DNA of 64,000 nucleotides, from contig CANLWS010000007.1 in NCBI GenBank assembly GCA_947494925.1, positions 186,001 through 250,000 of the forward strand, given 5' to 3'. The notes beneath the pieces were generated by a model that was given only the letters and a program-made list of their open reading frames with translations, did not search any database and had not been told where the DNA came from. The translations under genes and the position numbers were made by a program. Positions within the stretch are counted from its first letter, which is position 1, and every line of letters starts with the position of its first letter. This document shows positions 26,441 through 36,159 of the stretch, piece by piece. This DNA comes from an uncultured Alteromonadaceae bacterium (GTDB lineage: Bacteria > Pseudomonadota > Gammaproteobacteria > Enterobacterales > Alteromonadaceae).

Positions 26441-27604
26441 CTACAAGATGATGTGCGGGACATAGCGCGAAGAGTCCTGTGTAATTAATGAATTGTCTTC
26501 ACGTACAGAAATACCGGCAGGTTTATCGTCAACTAACCAGGAACCAATCAAGGTGTAACAGTCACCAAATTGGGGCAGGGGGCAATAATCCTGATAAATA
26601 AATCCTTCCTCACCATATGGCCCTTCAGCCTCCACTACCGGCTGTCCCTCTCGAATGATGGAAACATTTGCCCCCTCTCTTGAATATATAGGTTTTTTTA
26701 CCAGAGTTGACTCTGAAGCTAAATGAAGCTCATCTTCGAAATAAGATGGTAACAAATTCGGGTGTTCGGGAAACATGCGCCATAAAAGCGGCATCAGAGC
26801 CTTGTTTGACAAAATGGTTTTCCAGATAGGTTCAATCCAGTTTACCTGAGCGCTTTGAATGGATTCGCCAAATGCTTCCCTCTGCATAAATTCCCAGGGG
26901 TAGAGTTTGAACATGTTCTCTACCAGGTCGTCCTGTAAATCACTAAAATGGCCAGACTCTGTTAGCCCGATATCTTCAATAAAGACAAAGCGGTTGGGTA
27001 TATCAGCTTCCGTTGCACAATCTTGTAGATACTGAACTGTGCCTCTATCTTCTTCGGTATCTTTACAGCAAGAAAAATGCATTGATGACATCTGATAGTG
27101 TTCACGCAGCATGGCGAATTGATGGACCAGTTTTTCCTGAAGCGAATTGAATTGGTCAGCATTTTTAGGCAGCAGGCTTTTGTCAACTAGCTCTTCAAGC
27201 CAAAGCCACTGCCAAAAGCCGCTTTCATAAAGGCTGGTGGGTGTATCAGCATTATTTTCATACAACTTGGCCGGCCCATTTCCGTTGTAACAAAAATCTA
27301 ATCGAGAATAGAGGCTCGGATCACGGCTGTCCCAGGATTCTTTTATTTGTTGCCAGAAAGGGACAGGGATTTGGAATTTACTCAGCAATTCTTCGCTGGC
27401 AACGACTTTGTCTACCGCAGCCAGGCACATTTGGTGTATTTCTTCGGTGGGATCTTCTAGGTCACGCTCTATTTGCTGAATATTAAATTGATAATAAGCC
27501 GATTCATCCCAATATGGCTCGCCAGATATGGTGTGAAATTTAAATCCAAATTCATTCGCTTTGCGCTGCCAATCGGGCCGGGGTTTTATCGGTAATCTGA
27601 GCAA
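26441..27604 (-). CDS. yjfC: Glutathionylspermidine synthase-like ATP-grasp ligase (YjfC/YgiC type)
   Basis: This ATP-grasp amide ligase is related to the synthetase domain of E. coli Gss, close to YjfC/YgiC. Conserved parts are [42 protein letters not shown], the [14 protein letters not shown] phosphate-binding region and [10 protein letters not shown]. The true substrate of YjfC proteins is not established. I prefer the TTG at 27604, five bases after the upstream stop, because family homology begins there. A longer frame back to 27646 would overlap the YjfM-like gene. It sits in a YjfI-J-K-L-M-C order like E. coli. Confidence 0.85.
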   Translation of the reverse strand: MLRLPIKPRPDWQRKANEFGFKFHTISGEPYWDESAYYQFNIQQIERDLEDPTEEIHQMCLAAVDKVVASEELLSKFQIPVPFWQQIKESWDSRDPSLYSRLDFCYNGNGPAKLYENNADTPTSLYESGFWQWLWLEELVDKSLLPKNADQFNSLQEKLVHQFAMLREHYQMSSMHFSCCKDTEEDRGTVQYLQDCATEADIPNRFVFIEDIGLTESGHFSDLQDDLVENMFKLYPWEFMQREAFGESIQSAQVNWIEPIWKTILSNKALMPLLWRMFPEHPNLLPSYFEDELHLASESTLVKKPIYSREGANVSIIREGQPVVEAEGPYGEEGFIYQDYCPLPQFGDCYTLIGSWLVDDKPAGISVREDNSLITQDSSRYVPHIIL

Positions 27605-27609
27605 ATGTT

Positions 27610-28215
27610 TTAACCACCCCAACCACTTTTCTTGGCGCTTCCCCAACTGGATTTTGCCCGGACACTGCTGCCAAAACCGCCGCGGCTCATGGTCTTTGTT
27701 ACCGTTGGTTTAGGTTTAAAGGATTTTTCGCTTACTCTGAATTTACGTTTTCTGACATCACCATAATCGTAGCCATCGGATGCCATCCAGCGGTGTCGCA
27801 AAGGCGAATATCGTGAATACGAAGTATACATGGGCTGATAATGATAACCTCGAGGAGAAAGCAGGTTGCTGAGCATGTAGCCCGCCATAAATGGCATAAA
27901 AAATGAACCGCTTTGATTGTTTACCTGGCGACACTGATTAGCACCAAATTCGTACTCACAATCGTTCTGGGAGTTGTATTTCGGGCCTGTTCTTTCTGCT
28001 TCAACGAGAGCTTCTTGATAGGCCGTTTTGCACTGTTCTGCGAATTCGGGGTTGTCACTGATGCAATCATCGGCATTCAGATAAACAGCTGCTTCTTGTC
28101 GATTGTCACTGCAAGCTGCTACAAAAACAGCCGCCACCCCAATTGCTAGAGGTTTGGGAGAAAAGCATTTACGCATTCTTCCCAAGTTTATATTGACTGA
28201 TCTTTTCTTTGTCAT
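27610..28215 (-). CDS. yjfM: DUF1190 lipoprotein, YjfM/YgiB-like (201 aa)
   Basis: A signal sequence ends at lipobox VAAC (Cys near residue 35). The mature part has DDC-, [13 protein letters not shown]- and [10 protein letters not shown]-type segments typical of YgiB/YjfM. It then becomes Tyr/Arg/Gly/Ser-rich, ending KKSGWGG. The start has a perfect AGGAGGT. Function is unknown; the gene is nearly always next to the YgiC/YjfC ligase, as here, and could provide its acceptor at the envelope. Confidence 0.85.
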   Translation of the reverse strand: MTKKRSVNINLGRMRKCFSPKPLAIGVAAVFVAACSDNRQEAAVYLNADDCISDNPEFAEQCKTAYQEALVEAERTGPKYNSQNDCEYEFGANQCRQVNNQSGSFFMPFMAGYMLSNLLSPRGYHYQPMYTSYSRYSPLRHRWMASDGYDYGDVRKRKFRVSEKSFKPKPTVTKTMSRGGFGSSVRAKSSWGSAKKSGWGG

Positions 28216-28223
28216 GTGACCTC

Positions 28224-28640
28224 CTAGTAGGTCATGCAGGCAGCATTCAAGACACCTACACCTATGGAAACAGCAGCAAGCATTATCCCGGCAGAGACTT
28301 CATTATTAACAATGCGTTCTGCAATTTTAGGCATAAATGTAAAACGTAAAATTGCAAAGGCCAGGCTTTGTGCAATAAGTGCGACTAATCCCCAAATAGC
28401 AAAATCGACCAAGGATGCAGAGTTTGTCGCTGCGCCCGCTAGCGCAAGACTGAACCCGACAATAGCCCCGCCAAATCCCACTGCGGCGGCCACATTCTGG
28501 TCGTCCTTGACTAGTTTCCACTCGTCGTGAGGGGTGACGAAGGCGTAGACAATTTTGAATACAAATAACAATACAATAGATAGTCCAAAGTAGAGCGCGA
28601 AGTTTGACAATCCGCCAAGGGATTCCAAAACCATATCCAT
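28224..28640 (-). CDS. yjfL: DUF350 membrane protein, YjfL-like (138 aa)
   Basis: This small protein has four predicted TM segments in two similar halves: LYFGLSIVLLFVFKIVYAF and the AAAVGFGGAIVGFSLALAGA block, then a matching pair. This is the DUF350 pattern. Function is unknown. It lies 8 nt upstream of the YjfM-like gene in the cluster. Comparative genomics links DUF350 proteins to the GSP-synthase-like ligases and to PspA-type stress proteins. Confidence 0.85.
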   Translation of the reverse strand: MDMVLESLGGLSNFALYFGLSIVLLFVFKIVYAFVTPHDEWKLVKDDQNVAAAVGFGGAIVGFSLALAGAATNSASLVDFAIWGLVALIAQSLAFAILRFTFMPKIAERIVNNEVSAGIMLAAVSIGVGVLNAACMTY

Positions 28641-28658
28641 AGTGATTCCTCTTCTGAA

Positions 28659-29309
28659 TTAACCGTTTATTCTGATATCTGCGGGTTCAATATCAAACCC
28701 GGTACTCTTGACCAGACAACGATCAAAGTTATTGTTAACTAGTTTTTCCTCGCCAGTAACGAGTAGCGTTTCAACCATATTGGCACTCAATGGTCGTTCA
28801 TACAACATCACAAACTGATCTGTTTCGCTCGTGTCACCATCCAACTCATAGGTTTTCTCGGTCATTCCAACTGGTGGTGACTCTTCGCCCACTGCATCCC
28901 ATACGCGTGTATAAACGCAGTCTTCAAGCTGATAGGAAGGTTGCGAAATACCGTTGCTAATCAACTGTTTCCATTGACTATCAGAACCAACTGTCTTGGT
29001 TTCGTAGAAATACCATAACTTAACATCAGAAATATGTGACTCATCGTCACCACCATCCAAAATCACCTGCAAAAAGGCATCATCATCGGTGTAATAGCGT
29101 AATATCTTTCCGCCTGTATCCAGATTGACTTCGCCAACAGCTTGAATAACATGTTGAGCCGCCGCGCCTTCTATCATCAGCTCCGGTTCAACCAATCGGA
29201 GTTTTAGTGGATCCAATTCAAACGATCCACCTAGGTACAGTCCCATGATTTCTGGGGCTTTCGGTTTTGTATCTGTTTCTTTTTTACCAAACAATTTGCT
29301 AAACATCAT
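28659..29309 (-). CDS. yjfK: DUF2491 protein, YjfK-like (216 aa)
   Basis: This soluble protein has no signal peptide, starting MMFSKLFGKKE. It carries the DUF2491 pattern with PEIMGLYLGGSFELDPLK near residues 18-35 and acidic loops such as DGGDDESH. Function is unknown. Its start overlaps the stop of the ion-channel gene by 4 nt, so the channel and YjfK are translationally coupled here. Confidence 0.8.
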   Translation of the reverse strand: MMFSKLFGKKETDTKPKAPEIMGLYLGGSFELDPLKLRLVEPELMIEGAAAQHVIQAVGEVNLDTGGKILRYYTDDDAFLQVILDGGDDESHISDVKLWYFYETKTVGSDSQWKQLISNGISQPSYQLEDCVYTRVWDAVGEESPPVGMTEKTYELDGDTSETDQFVMLYERPLSANMVETLLVTGEEKLVNNNFDRCLVKSTGFDIEPADIRING

Positions 29310-30364
29310 GACTCCTCAGACAACGAATTCCAGTCCAGGTTGTTTAATCTTGACGGGGCGATATAAAAGATTTTGTCACCAGGTGACAATATATGTTCGA
29401 AGTCCGGGTTTAATTGAACTGAAGCGCGATTATTTGCTGCTACAAACCCGATGAAAGTGGCGTTGTATTGTTTTTTAAGATTATTAAATATTGTTACTAC
29501 TGAGAGCGAGGCAATGTTATCTGGAACTGGCACAGAGAATTGTGCCTGGCCATCTTGAACACTTAACAAGTCCCAATGCAATAGGCTTGAACCAGGATCA
29601 AATGCGGACTTGGCTAATAATTCTACTGCTACACTGGGCGTACATTCCACGTTAGGGCAGTGGAGTTGCAACAGGTTGACCAGAGATTCATCTTTGAAGT
29701 AAGCAAGGCTATGGGCGTCAGGATTTCGTTTGCTGCAATACAGTGCTGTGGTCATGGTCATATCATCTTCTGGATTGTCCATAATGATGACGCTGGCATC
29801 ACCGACACAAGCTCTATCCATCTCCTCATCTCTGTTAAACGAAGATACTCTGACAAACTCAACTAACCCGGGCATTGGATTATCTACATCTGCTTGAACG
29901 CATAAGACAATGTCTGGTCTATTGGCCGTTTCTGCTTTTTCTTTAAGTAAAAGATTGAGTAATTGAACCGTGCGTTGATCGTTCCAACCAATCACCAGAA
30001 TATGATCTTTTACATTTAAGGGTTTCAAACCTTTTACTCCTTTTGTCCACTGCCTGGCTACCCAGCTTGCGATACGACCGATTACCAGCGCAAACAGACT
30101 AAGCCCGACCGGTATGACATACAATGTCACGATATATTTGCCAGCCGCTGTGGTGGGTGACAAATCGCCGTAACCTACAGTCGATCCCGTAACCATTAAC
30201 CAATAAAGATAATCGCCAATGGGGAAAAATGCTGTCTCATCAGCCAGATACAACAATACCCAGCTGCTGACTGCATAAAAGAGGAACGCTAGTAGAATGG
30301 TGTACCAGCGCATCTCTGAGAAATAAAGTTCGAGAACTTTACGTAATTTTCTAAACTTCCACAT
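29306..30364 (-). CDS. Potassium-channel family protein with TrkA-N-like domain (352 aa)
   Basis: Two TM helices flank a pore loop with the K+ selectivity filter TVGYGD (near residues 57-62). A C-terminal Rossmann/RCK-like domain (ILVIGWNDQRTVQLL onward, from about residue 107) follows. This is the Kch/MthK architecture for ligand-gated K+ flux. It lies between the PspA-like and YjfK-like genes, a position not filled by a channel in E. coli yjfIJKLMC. Its inclusion suggests that the system responds to membrane potential or leakage. That is inference. Confidence 0.9.
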   Translation of the reverse strand: MWKFRKLRKVLELYFSEMRWYTILLAFLFYAVSSWVLLYLADETAFFPIGDYLYWLMVTGSTVGYGDLSPTTAAGKYIVTLYVIPVGLSLFALVIGRIASWVARQWTKGVKGLKPLNVKDHILVIGWNDQRTVQLLNLLLKEKAETANRPDIVLCVQADVDNPMPGLVEFVRVSSFNRDEEMDRACVGDASVIIMDNPEDDMTMTTALYCSKRNPDAHSLAYFKDESLVNLLQLHCPNVECTPSVAVELLAKSAFDPGSSLLHWDLLSVQDGQAQFSVPVPDNIASLSVVTIFNNLKKQYNATFIGFVAANNRASVQLNPDFEHILSPGDKIFYIAPSRLNNLDWNSLSEES

Positions 30365-30379
30365 CCCTGCAGTTATACC

Positions 30380-31060
30380 CTATTTGCCGAGTATACGTGC
30401 AAGTTCATCATCTGCTGAAGTTTGTCCACCTTTAATGCCGGCTTGCGCTAAACGTTTTTCAAGATCATCCGTAGACTCATCTGCGGCAAGTTCCTCTGCT
30501 GCCTGCAATTCTGCGTTACGCAGATTTTGCTTTTCCTGAATACGCGACAATGATTCGGTGGCCGTTTTCATTTTGCTATTCGCCCCCATATGCCTTGATG
30601 ACACAGCAACCTGGGCTTTTTGAACAGACTCAGTTGCCTTTACCATATCTACTTGTTGTTCCAAGCGTTTCAGATTGGCTTTCGCCTGACCAATGTTGTT
30701 AGCCAGTTGCTTCTCAGACTGCTTAAACTGATCTAGGTAAGTCTGTTCAGATTCCAACTCCGCATTCAGGTCAGACACTTTTTGAGCACAATCTAGTGCC
30801 AATTGACGATCTGAATCGATGGCTTTGCGGGCGTGTTCTTCATATTGCGAAATAGAAGATTTAATGCTGTCGACCTTTTGCTGTGCCAGTTTGCACTTGG
30901 CAAGGATCTGCGTTCTGGCATGATCTGATTTGCGCAGCTCGTCTTTGGCTTCACGTATTTCCTGCTCCAGGATGCGAATTGCCTGACTGTCTACGACCGT
31001 TTGTGCAGCTTCAGTTGCTCCACCTTTCACCGCAGTGACTAATTTTCTCCAAACTGACAT
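30380..31060 (-). CDS. yjfJ: PspA/IM30-family protein, YjfJ-like (226 aa)
   Basis: The protein is almost entirely helical coiled coil (residues about 25-190, heptad-rich, with many Gln/Glu/Lys). It starts MSVWRKLVTAVKGG, as an amphipathic membrane-contact helix should. PspA/IM30 proteins are ESCRT-III-like membrane remodelers induced by envelope stress. It lies 14 nt downstream of the YjfI-like gene. No PspF, PspB or PspC gene is present in the window. Confidence 0.9.
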   Translation of the reverse strand: MSVWRKLVTAVKGGATEAAQTVVDSQAIRILEQEIREAKDELRKSDHARTQILAKCKLAQQKVDSIKSSISQYEEHARKAIDSDRQLALDCAQKVSDLNAELESEQTYLDQFKQSEKQLANNIGQAKANLKRLEQQVDMVKATESVQKAQVAVSSRHMGANSKMKTATESLSRIQEKQNLRNAELQAAEELAADESTDDLEKRLAQAGIKGGQTSADDELARILGK

Positions 31061-31074
31061 ATCACTCTCCTCGT

Positions 31075-31464
31075 TTACTTCAAATGAACGCTATACGCAT
31101 CTAAAAATGCTTCAACGTTCTGAAATAGGGTTTCTATCTCGATTAATACACTTTCTTCTTTCGACTGAGAACTGAGCGCACCAAATGCCGTGTAATATTC
31201 CTCACCTGCGACTTGGGAAATCCCTACAGTCGTAAGAGGGAAGAGCATGTGGGTTTTTAAAATCTCTTCGTTCAGTGCTGCACCGTCTTTTACTTCATTG
31301 GTAGAAAACAGTAATGATTCAACAATAATTTGTTCACCACTTATTGCTAGCCAGGCATCTAAGCCATCACCGTTTGCAATTAGTAAACAATTGTCTTCCT
31401 GAGTAACGACCAGGTCGTTATTCTGTTTTAGTAGGGTCTCAAGTTGGCTAAGATCCCAAGTCAT
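31075..31464 (-). CDS. yjfI: DUF2170 protein, YjfI-like (129 aa)
   Basis: A small acidic soluble protein with the DUF2170 pattern (MTWDLSQLETLL at the start, and HMLFPLTTVGISQVAGEEYYTAFGAL split by family-conserved residues in the middle). Function is unknown. It is the first gene of the minus-strand cluster, and the 161-nt divergent gap to the DUF6471 gene should hold the cluster promoter. The same first position is held by yjfI in E. coli. Confidence 0.8.
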   Translation of the reverse strand: MTWDLSQLETLLKQNNDLVVTQEDNCLLIANGDGLDAWLAISGEQIIVESLLFSTNEVKDGAALNEEILKTHMLFPLTTVGISQVAGEEYYTAFGALSSQSKEESVLIEIETLFQNVEAFLDAYSVHLK

Positions 31465-31625
31465 GGCTACTCTCCTGTAAGTCGTATGACTATGTTGCGT
31501 CGTTATAGCGACGAGATTAGTTTAGTCAGTATTATTGAAATTAGTCAAATAATTTTTTTAATCATTTGATTAAAATGATTTCTAAATGTAAATTATAAGT
31601 CACATTTGTTTATTAAGAGCATAAA

Positions 31626-31907
31626 ATGCAAAACACTCAAAGAGCCGCTGAATGGCGTCAAGTTGTACAACGTCTGCTCAAAGCAGAGATGTCAAAACGC
31701 GGTGTTAAATACCAGGACCTAAGTGAGCGTTTGTTTAGTATTGGTGTAAATCAAAGCGCAGACAACCTCAGAAATAAAGTTAATAAAGGAATTTTGGGTG
31801 CAGATTTGTTGTTACAAATCGTGTACGTACTTAACGTGAAGCGAATTGACCGAGATGAAATTGCCGACATTTTCGATGATCTGGGTGTTTCTCTCGAAAA
31901 GGACTAG
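31626..31907 (+). CDS. DUF6471 small protein (93 aa)
   Basis: This small helical protein resembles the DUF6471 family. The sequence AEWRQVVQRLLKAEMSKRGVKYQDLSERL gives a helix-turn-helix-like feel, as if an XRE-type regulator, and NLRNKVNKGILGADLLLQIVYVL would be the following helices. DNA binding is possible but not shown. It is divergent from the yjf-type cluster and might regulate it. Its stop codon overlaps that of the convergent antiporter gene (31904-31907). Confidence 0.65.
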   Translation: MQNTQRAAEWRQVVQRLLKAEMSKRGVKYQDLSERLFSIGVNQSADNLRNKVNKGILGADLLLQIVYVLNVKRIDRDEIADIFDDLGVSLEKD

Positions 31908-33121
31908 GTCTTGAAGCCCAGCTTTCTGATCAGCAAGGGGTTTGTCGTTGCCTGGACCACCAGAGTAAACAAAACGACACCAAATCCGATGGATTGAATT
32001 GTCCACCAATAGTCCAACTCAACCGGCAGCGATAACACTAAAGCAAGGGTAATAACGCCGCGCAATCCACCCCATACCATGACGGGAGCGTAAGACCACT
32101 CAACCTTGTCCCGTAGTACCCATTTGCCAAATCCCAATGAAAAATAGCTGCTCACCAGTCGTGATAGAAATGCTGCTGCTATACCTAGCAACATCGCTAA
32201 CCACTGGTCGGTGAACATGTCATAGGTAACCACCAATCCCATCAGGTAGAACACCACGAGGTTGGAAATAAAGCCCAACGACTCCCATGTGTGGTGCATA
32301 CTTTCGTCAAGCTTTTCTTCTCGGTGAAAAGATTTTTTAGTTAACAAAGCCGCTGTTAATACGGAGATGACGCCAGAAACATCAAATATATGTTCTGCTA
32401 CATAAAAACTGCCATAGGCGATGATTAGACTTAAAACCACGAAGCTATTCGCGTTGTGGCAGGTAAGGGGAATAAAACACTTGGCCAGCAGGGCTACAAT
32501 TAACCCCACAAGTATTCCACCGCCAAGTACAAACAATAGCGACGTAATTCCCTGAGTAATGGATGGTTGACTTTCACCTAGTGCCATCGCCAACAGAATA
32601 CTAAACAAAACTAACGCGCTTGCATCGTTAAACAGGCTTTCGCCTTCAATTAAAGTGCCCAATTTAGCAGGTGCTTTTGCATCTTTTAGTTGTGTGACAA
32701 CGGCAACGGGATCAGTTGCAGATATAACAATACCCGTCAACAGTGCGGCTATCCACGGGAATCCAGTGGGATGGTCAAAGGTATAGTAGAGAAATACACC
32801 CGCTACCGCAGTGGCAATAACGAGCCCAACGGTAGAGGCAAATATTGTTGTTTTTAAAACTGGTTTCAATGCCTCAACGTTTAAGCTCATTGCAGCTTCA
32901 AAAACAAGAATGGGGATCAGAACATAGAGAATCAAATGTTCAAAATTGTGCGCTCTTATCCCGGTATCAAACCCACTTAGTGGTATGAGATATGCCGACA
33001 ACATACCCCACAATAAAACGCACAATGTTAATGGCAGACGGCTGAACCGTGCCAATATGATTGCACCGACACCATTAACCAGGATGATCAATATGGTTGC
33101 GATGATTTGTGTGGCTTGCAT
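31904..33121 (-). CDS. Na+/H+ antiporter, CPA1/NhaP type (405 aa)
   Basis: This cation:proton antiporter has about 12 TM segments. CPA1 hallmarks are the ISATDPVAVV segment near residues 133-142 and the EGESLFNDASALVLF segment with the ion-binding Asn-Asp pair near residues 160-174. The short length and absence of a long C-terminal tail fit the NhaP class. It appears to be transcribed alone. Exact ion preference cannot be read. Confidence 0.9.
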   Translation of the reverse strand: MQATQIIATILIILVNGVGAIILARFSRLPLTLCVLLWGMLSAYLIPLSGFDTGIRAHNFEHLILYVLIPILVFEAAMSLNVEALKPVLKTTIFASTVGLVIATAVAGVFLYYTFDHPTGFPWIAALLTGIVISATDPVAVVTQLKDAKAPAKLGTLIEGESLFNDASALVLFSILLAMALGESQPSITQGITSLLFVLGGGILVGLIVALLAKCFIPLTCHNANSFVVLSLIIAYGSFYVAEHIFDVSGVISVLTAALLTKKSFHREEKLDESMHHTWESLGFISNLVVFYLMGLVVTYDMFTDQWLAMLLGIAAAFLSRLVSSYFSLGFGKWVLRDKVEWSYAPVMVWGGLRGVITLALVLSLPVELDYWWTIQSIGFGVVLFTLVVQATTNPLLIRKLGFKT

Positions 33122-33422
33122 ATAAGGATCCGAGTTTTTATTAAGTGCTTGTAATTAATTCGAAATATGACCTGATGCCATTGGTTTTTGTTGCACAAAA
33201 TCAATAATACTGAATGTAGAGTAGTGTTAATGAGGAAGCAATAAAAAAGCCCGATACAATGTACCGGGCCAAAAGTGTTTTGGGAGAAACGTCGATGAAT
33301 TTCGAAGTTGAATATAATTTAACCCATGACCGTTAAATCACAAGTAAATACGGGTATGGGGAAAACGTTGCAGGTATATTTTTTAATACGTAAAATAGCG
33401 CCTCGTTGATTTGGAACTTGCT
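33122..33422. other. Intergenic region between the antiporter gene and queA
   Basis: About 300 nt divergent gap. It holds a minus-strand terminator-like hairpin (33249-33269) and must contain the promoters of both flanking genes. A 13-codon frame at 33295-33336 has GGGAGA eight bases upstream but is too short to call. Nothing else was recognised. Confidence 0.5.
33249..33269 (-). terminator. Orphan terminator-like hairpin, minus orientation
   Basis: GCCCG-A-TAC pairs with GTA-C-CGGGC around an AAT loop. On the minus strand it is followed directly by six T. No annotated minus-strand gene ends here, because the antiporter gene begins downstream of it. It may end a small RNA transcribed from about 33400 or an antisense transcript. 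Confidence 0.5.
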
Positions 33423-34463
33423 ATGAAACTATCTGATTTTAATTTTGAATTACCTGAGTCTTTGATTGCGCGGTACCCAATGGAGAAGCGGACTTCCAGC
33501 AGATTATTGCACTTGGACGGGAAGGCTGGGGATATTCAACATCGACAGTTTTTAGACCTTTTAACCTTGGTGAATGAAGGTGACTTACTGATATTTAATA
33601 ATACCCGAGTGATCCCTGCACGCTTACTGGGTAAAAAAGTCACAGGTGGACAAGTTGAGGTGCTGGTGGAACGAGTATTGGACGAGCATAGAGTGCTCGC
33701 TCACATACGAGCGAGTAAATCGCCGAAGCCAGGGAGCCAATTAATTCTGGAAGATAAAATCCATGCAGAAATGACAAAGCGTCACGACGCATTGTTTGAG
33801 CTGACCTTCAGCAACCCTGAATCAGTATTGGAATTGCTGGAGTCGTTCGGCCATATGCCGCTTCCTCCTTACATCGACCGTCCGGATGAAGATTCAGATA
33901 AAGAGCGGTATCAGACGGTGTATGGTGAAAAGCCTGGCGCTGTTGCAGCTCCGACCGCTGGATTACATTTTGATGATGAGATGCTTAGTGCGCTTAAAAA
34001 CAAAGGGGTTAACATTGAATTTGTTACTCTGCATGTGGGAGCAGGGACATTTCAGCCTGTTAGAGTGGACAATATTCTTGAACATCAAATGCATGCCGAG
34101 TATGCCGAAGTGCCGCAAGAAGTTGTAGATGCAATTCAAACCACCAAAGCATCCGGAAAACGTGTCATTGCTGTAGGGACTACTTCGGTGCGTTCACTTG
34201 AATCAGCAGCACAAGCAGCAATTGATAAGAAGTCTGATTTGCAGCCGTTTTTTGCTGATACCAATATTTTTATCTATCCCGGATATCAATTTAAAATTGT
34301 CGATGCCATGTTGACCAATTTCCATCTGCCTGAGTCAACTTTGATCATGCTGGTGAGTGCTTTTGCTGGTCGTGACAACATTATGCAGGCATACGACCAA
34401 GCAGTGGCGGAAAGATATCGTTTCTTTAGTTATGGCGATGCCATGTTTATCGAAAAGGCGTAA
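33423..34463 (+). CDS. queA: S-adenosylmethionine:tRNA ribosyltransferase-isomerase (346 aa)
   Basis: It makes epoxyqueuosine on tRNA by transferring and isomerising the ribosyl group of SAM. The family blocks are [27 protein letters not shown] with [12 protein letters not shown], the [11 protein letters not shown] segment and the C-terminal [19 protein letters not shown] start at the ATG at 33423; a TTG four codons upstream has no better ribosome-binding site. It is first in the conserved order queA-tgt-yajC-secD-secF. Confidence 0.97.
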   Translation: MKLSDFNFELPESLIARYPMEKRTSSRLLHLDGKAGDIQHRQFLDLLTLVNEGDLLIFNNTRVIPARLLGKKVTGGQVEVLVERVLDEHRVLAHIRASKSPKPGSQLILEDKIHAEMTKRHDALFELTFSNPESVLELLESFGHMPLPPYIDRPDEDSDKERYQTVYGEKPGAVAAPTAGLHFDDEMLSALKNKGVNIEFVTLHVGAGTFQPVRVDNILEHQMHAEYAEVPQEVVDAIQTTKASGKRVIAVGTTSVRSLESAAQAAIDKKSDLQPFFADTNIFIYPGYQFKIVDAMLTNFHLPESTLIMLVSAFAGRDNIMQAYDQAVAERYRFFSYGDAMFIEKA

Positions 34464-34612
34464 TCTCTGAAAAGTCAGCCGTTCTGAATCCAAACAGGTC
34501 TTTCAAACTCGATAATAGCCGCCGTTTTAATTTCAATGAGCGGTTATTTGCTTTATAATCCCGCCACTTTTTTCGGCACTGGACTGTATTCCGGTAAGCA
34601 GGAATGTTTTAA

Positions 34613-35737
<1,125 letters not shown>

Positions 35738-35758
35738 CAACAAGAATCAGAGGAACTT

Positions 35759-36097
35759 ATGAGTTTATTTATTTCCAATGCATACGCTCAGGCAGCACCA
35801 GGCGGTGCACAAGGTGGCGGTTTTGAAATGCTAATCATGCTTGGCGTGTTTGGCCTTATTTTTTACTTTATGTTGTACCGTCCACAGGCTAAACGGGTTA
35901 AAGAACATAAGAACCTGGTGTCCTCATTGGGTAAAGGTGATGAAGTACTCACACAGGGCGGTATGGTAGGTAAAATTACTAAAGTATCAGATGAAAAAGA
36001 CTTTATTGAAATTGCTCTAAATGACAGCACTAACATTGTTATCCAGAAAGGTTCAGTGTCAGCTGTGCTGCCAAAAGGAACAATGAAGTCTATCTAA
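35759..36097 (+). CDS. yajC: Preprotein translocase subunit YajC (112 aa)
   Basis: This single-TM inner-membrane protein associates with SecDF. The TM segment is MLIMLGVFGLIFYFMLYRPQ (from about residue 24), followed by KRVKEHKNLVSSLGKGDEVLT and a small beta domain. AGAGGAA lies ahead of the ATG. A strong hairpin separates it from secD. Confidence 0.96.
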   Translation: MSLFISNAYAQAAPGGAQGGGFEMLIMLGVFGLIFYFMLYRPQAKRVKEHKNLVSSLGKGDEVLTQGGMVGKITKVSDEKDFIEIALNDSTNIVIQKGSVSAVLPKGTMKSI

Positions 36098-36114
36098 TTA
36101 TTAGGTTTTAAAAT

Positions 36115-36134
36115 GCGGGCGCAAGCCCGCTTTT
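36115..36134 (+). terminator. Intercistronic terminator/attenuator between yajC and secD
   Basis: GCGGGC-GCAA-GCCCGC followed by TTTT lies 18 nt after the yajC stop and 26 nt before the secD start. A stable GNRA-capped stem with a T-run inside an otherwise continuous operon should reduce secDF transcription relative to yajC. Confidence 0.7.
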
Positions 36135-36159
36135 GTGCGTTTTTAGGAAGGAAAATCTT

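Noticed and set aside
33295-33336. 13-codon frame with GGGAGA eight bases upstream, before queA
   Set aside because: Such tiny frames with a purine-rich leader occur by chance; no terminator or conservation evidence.
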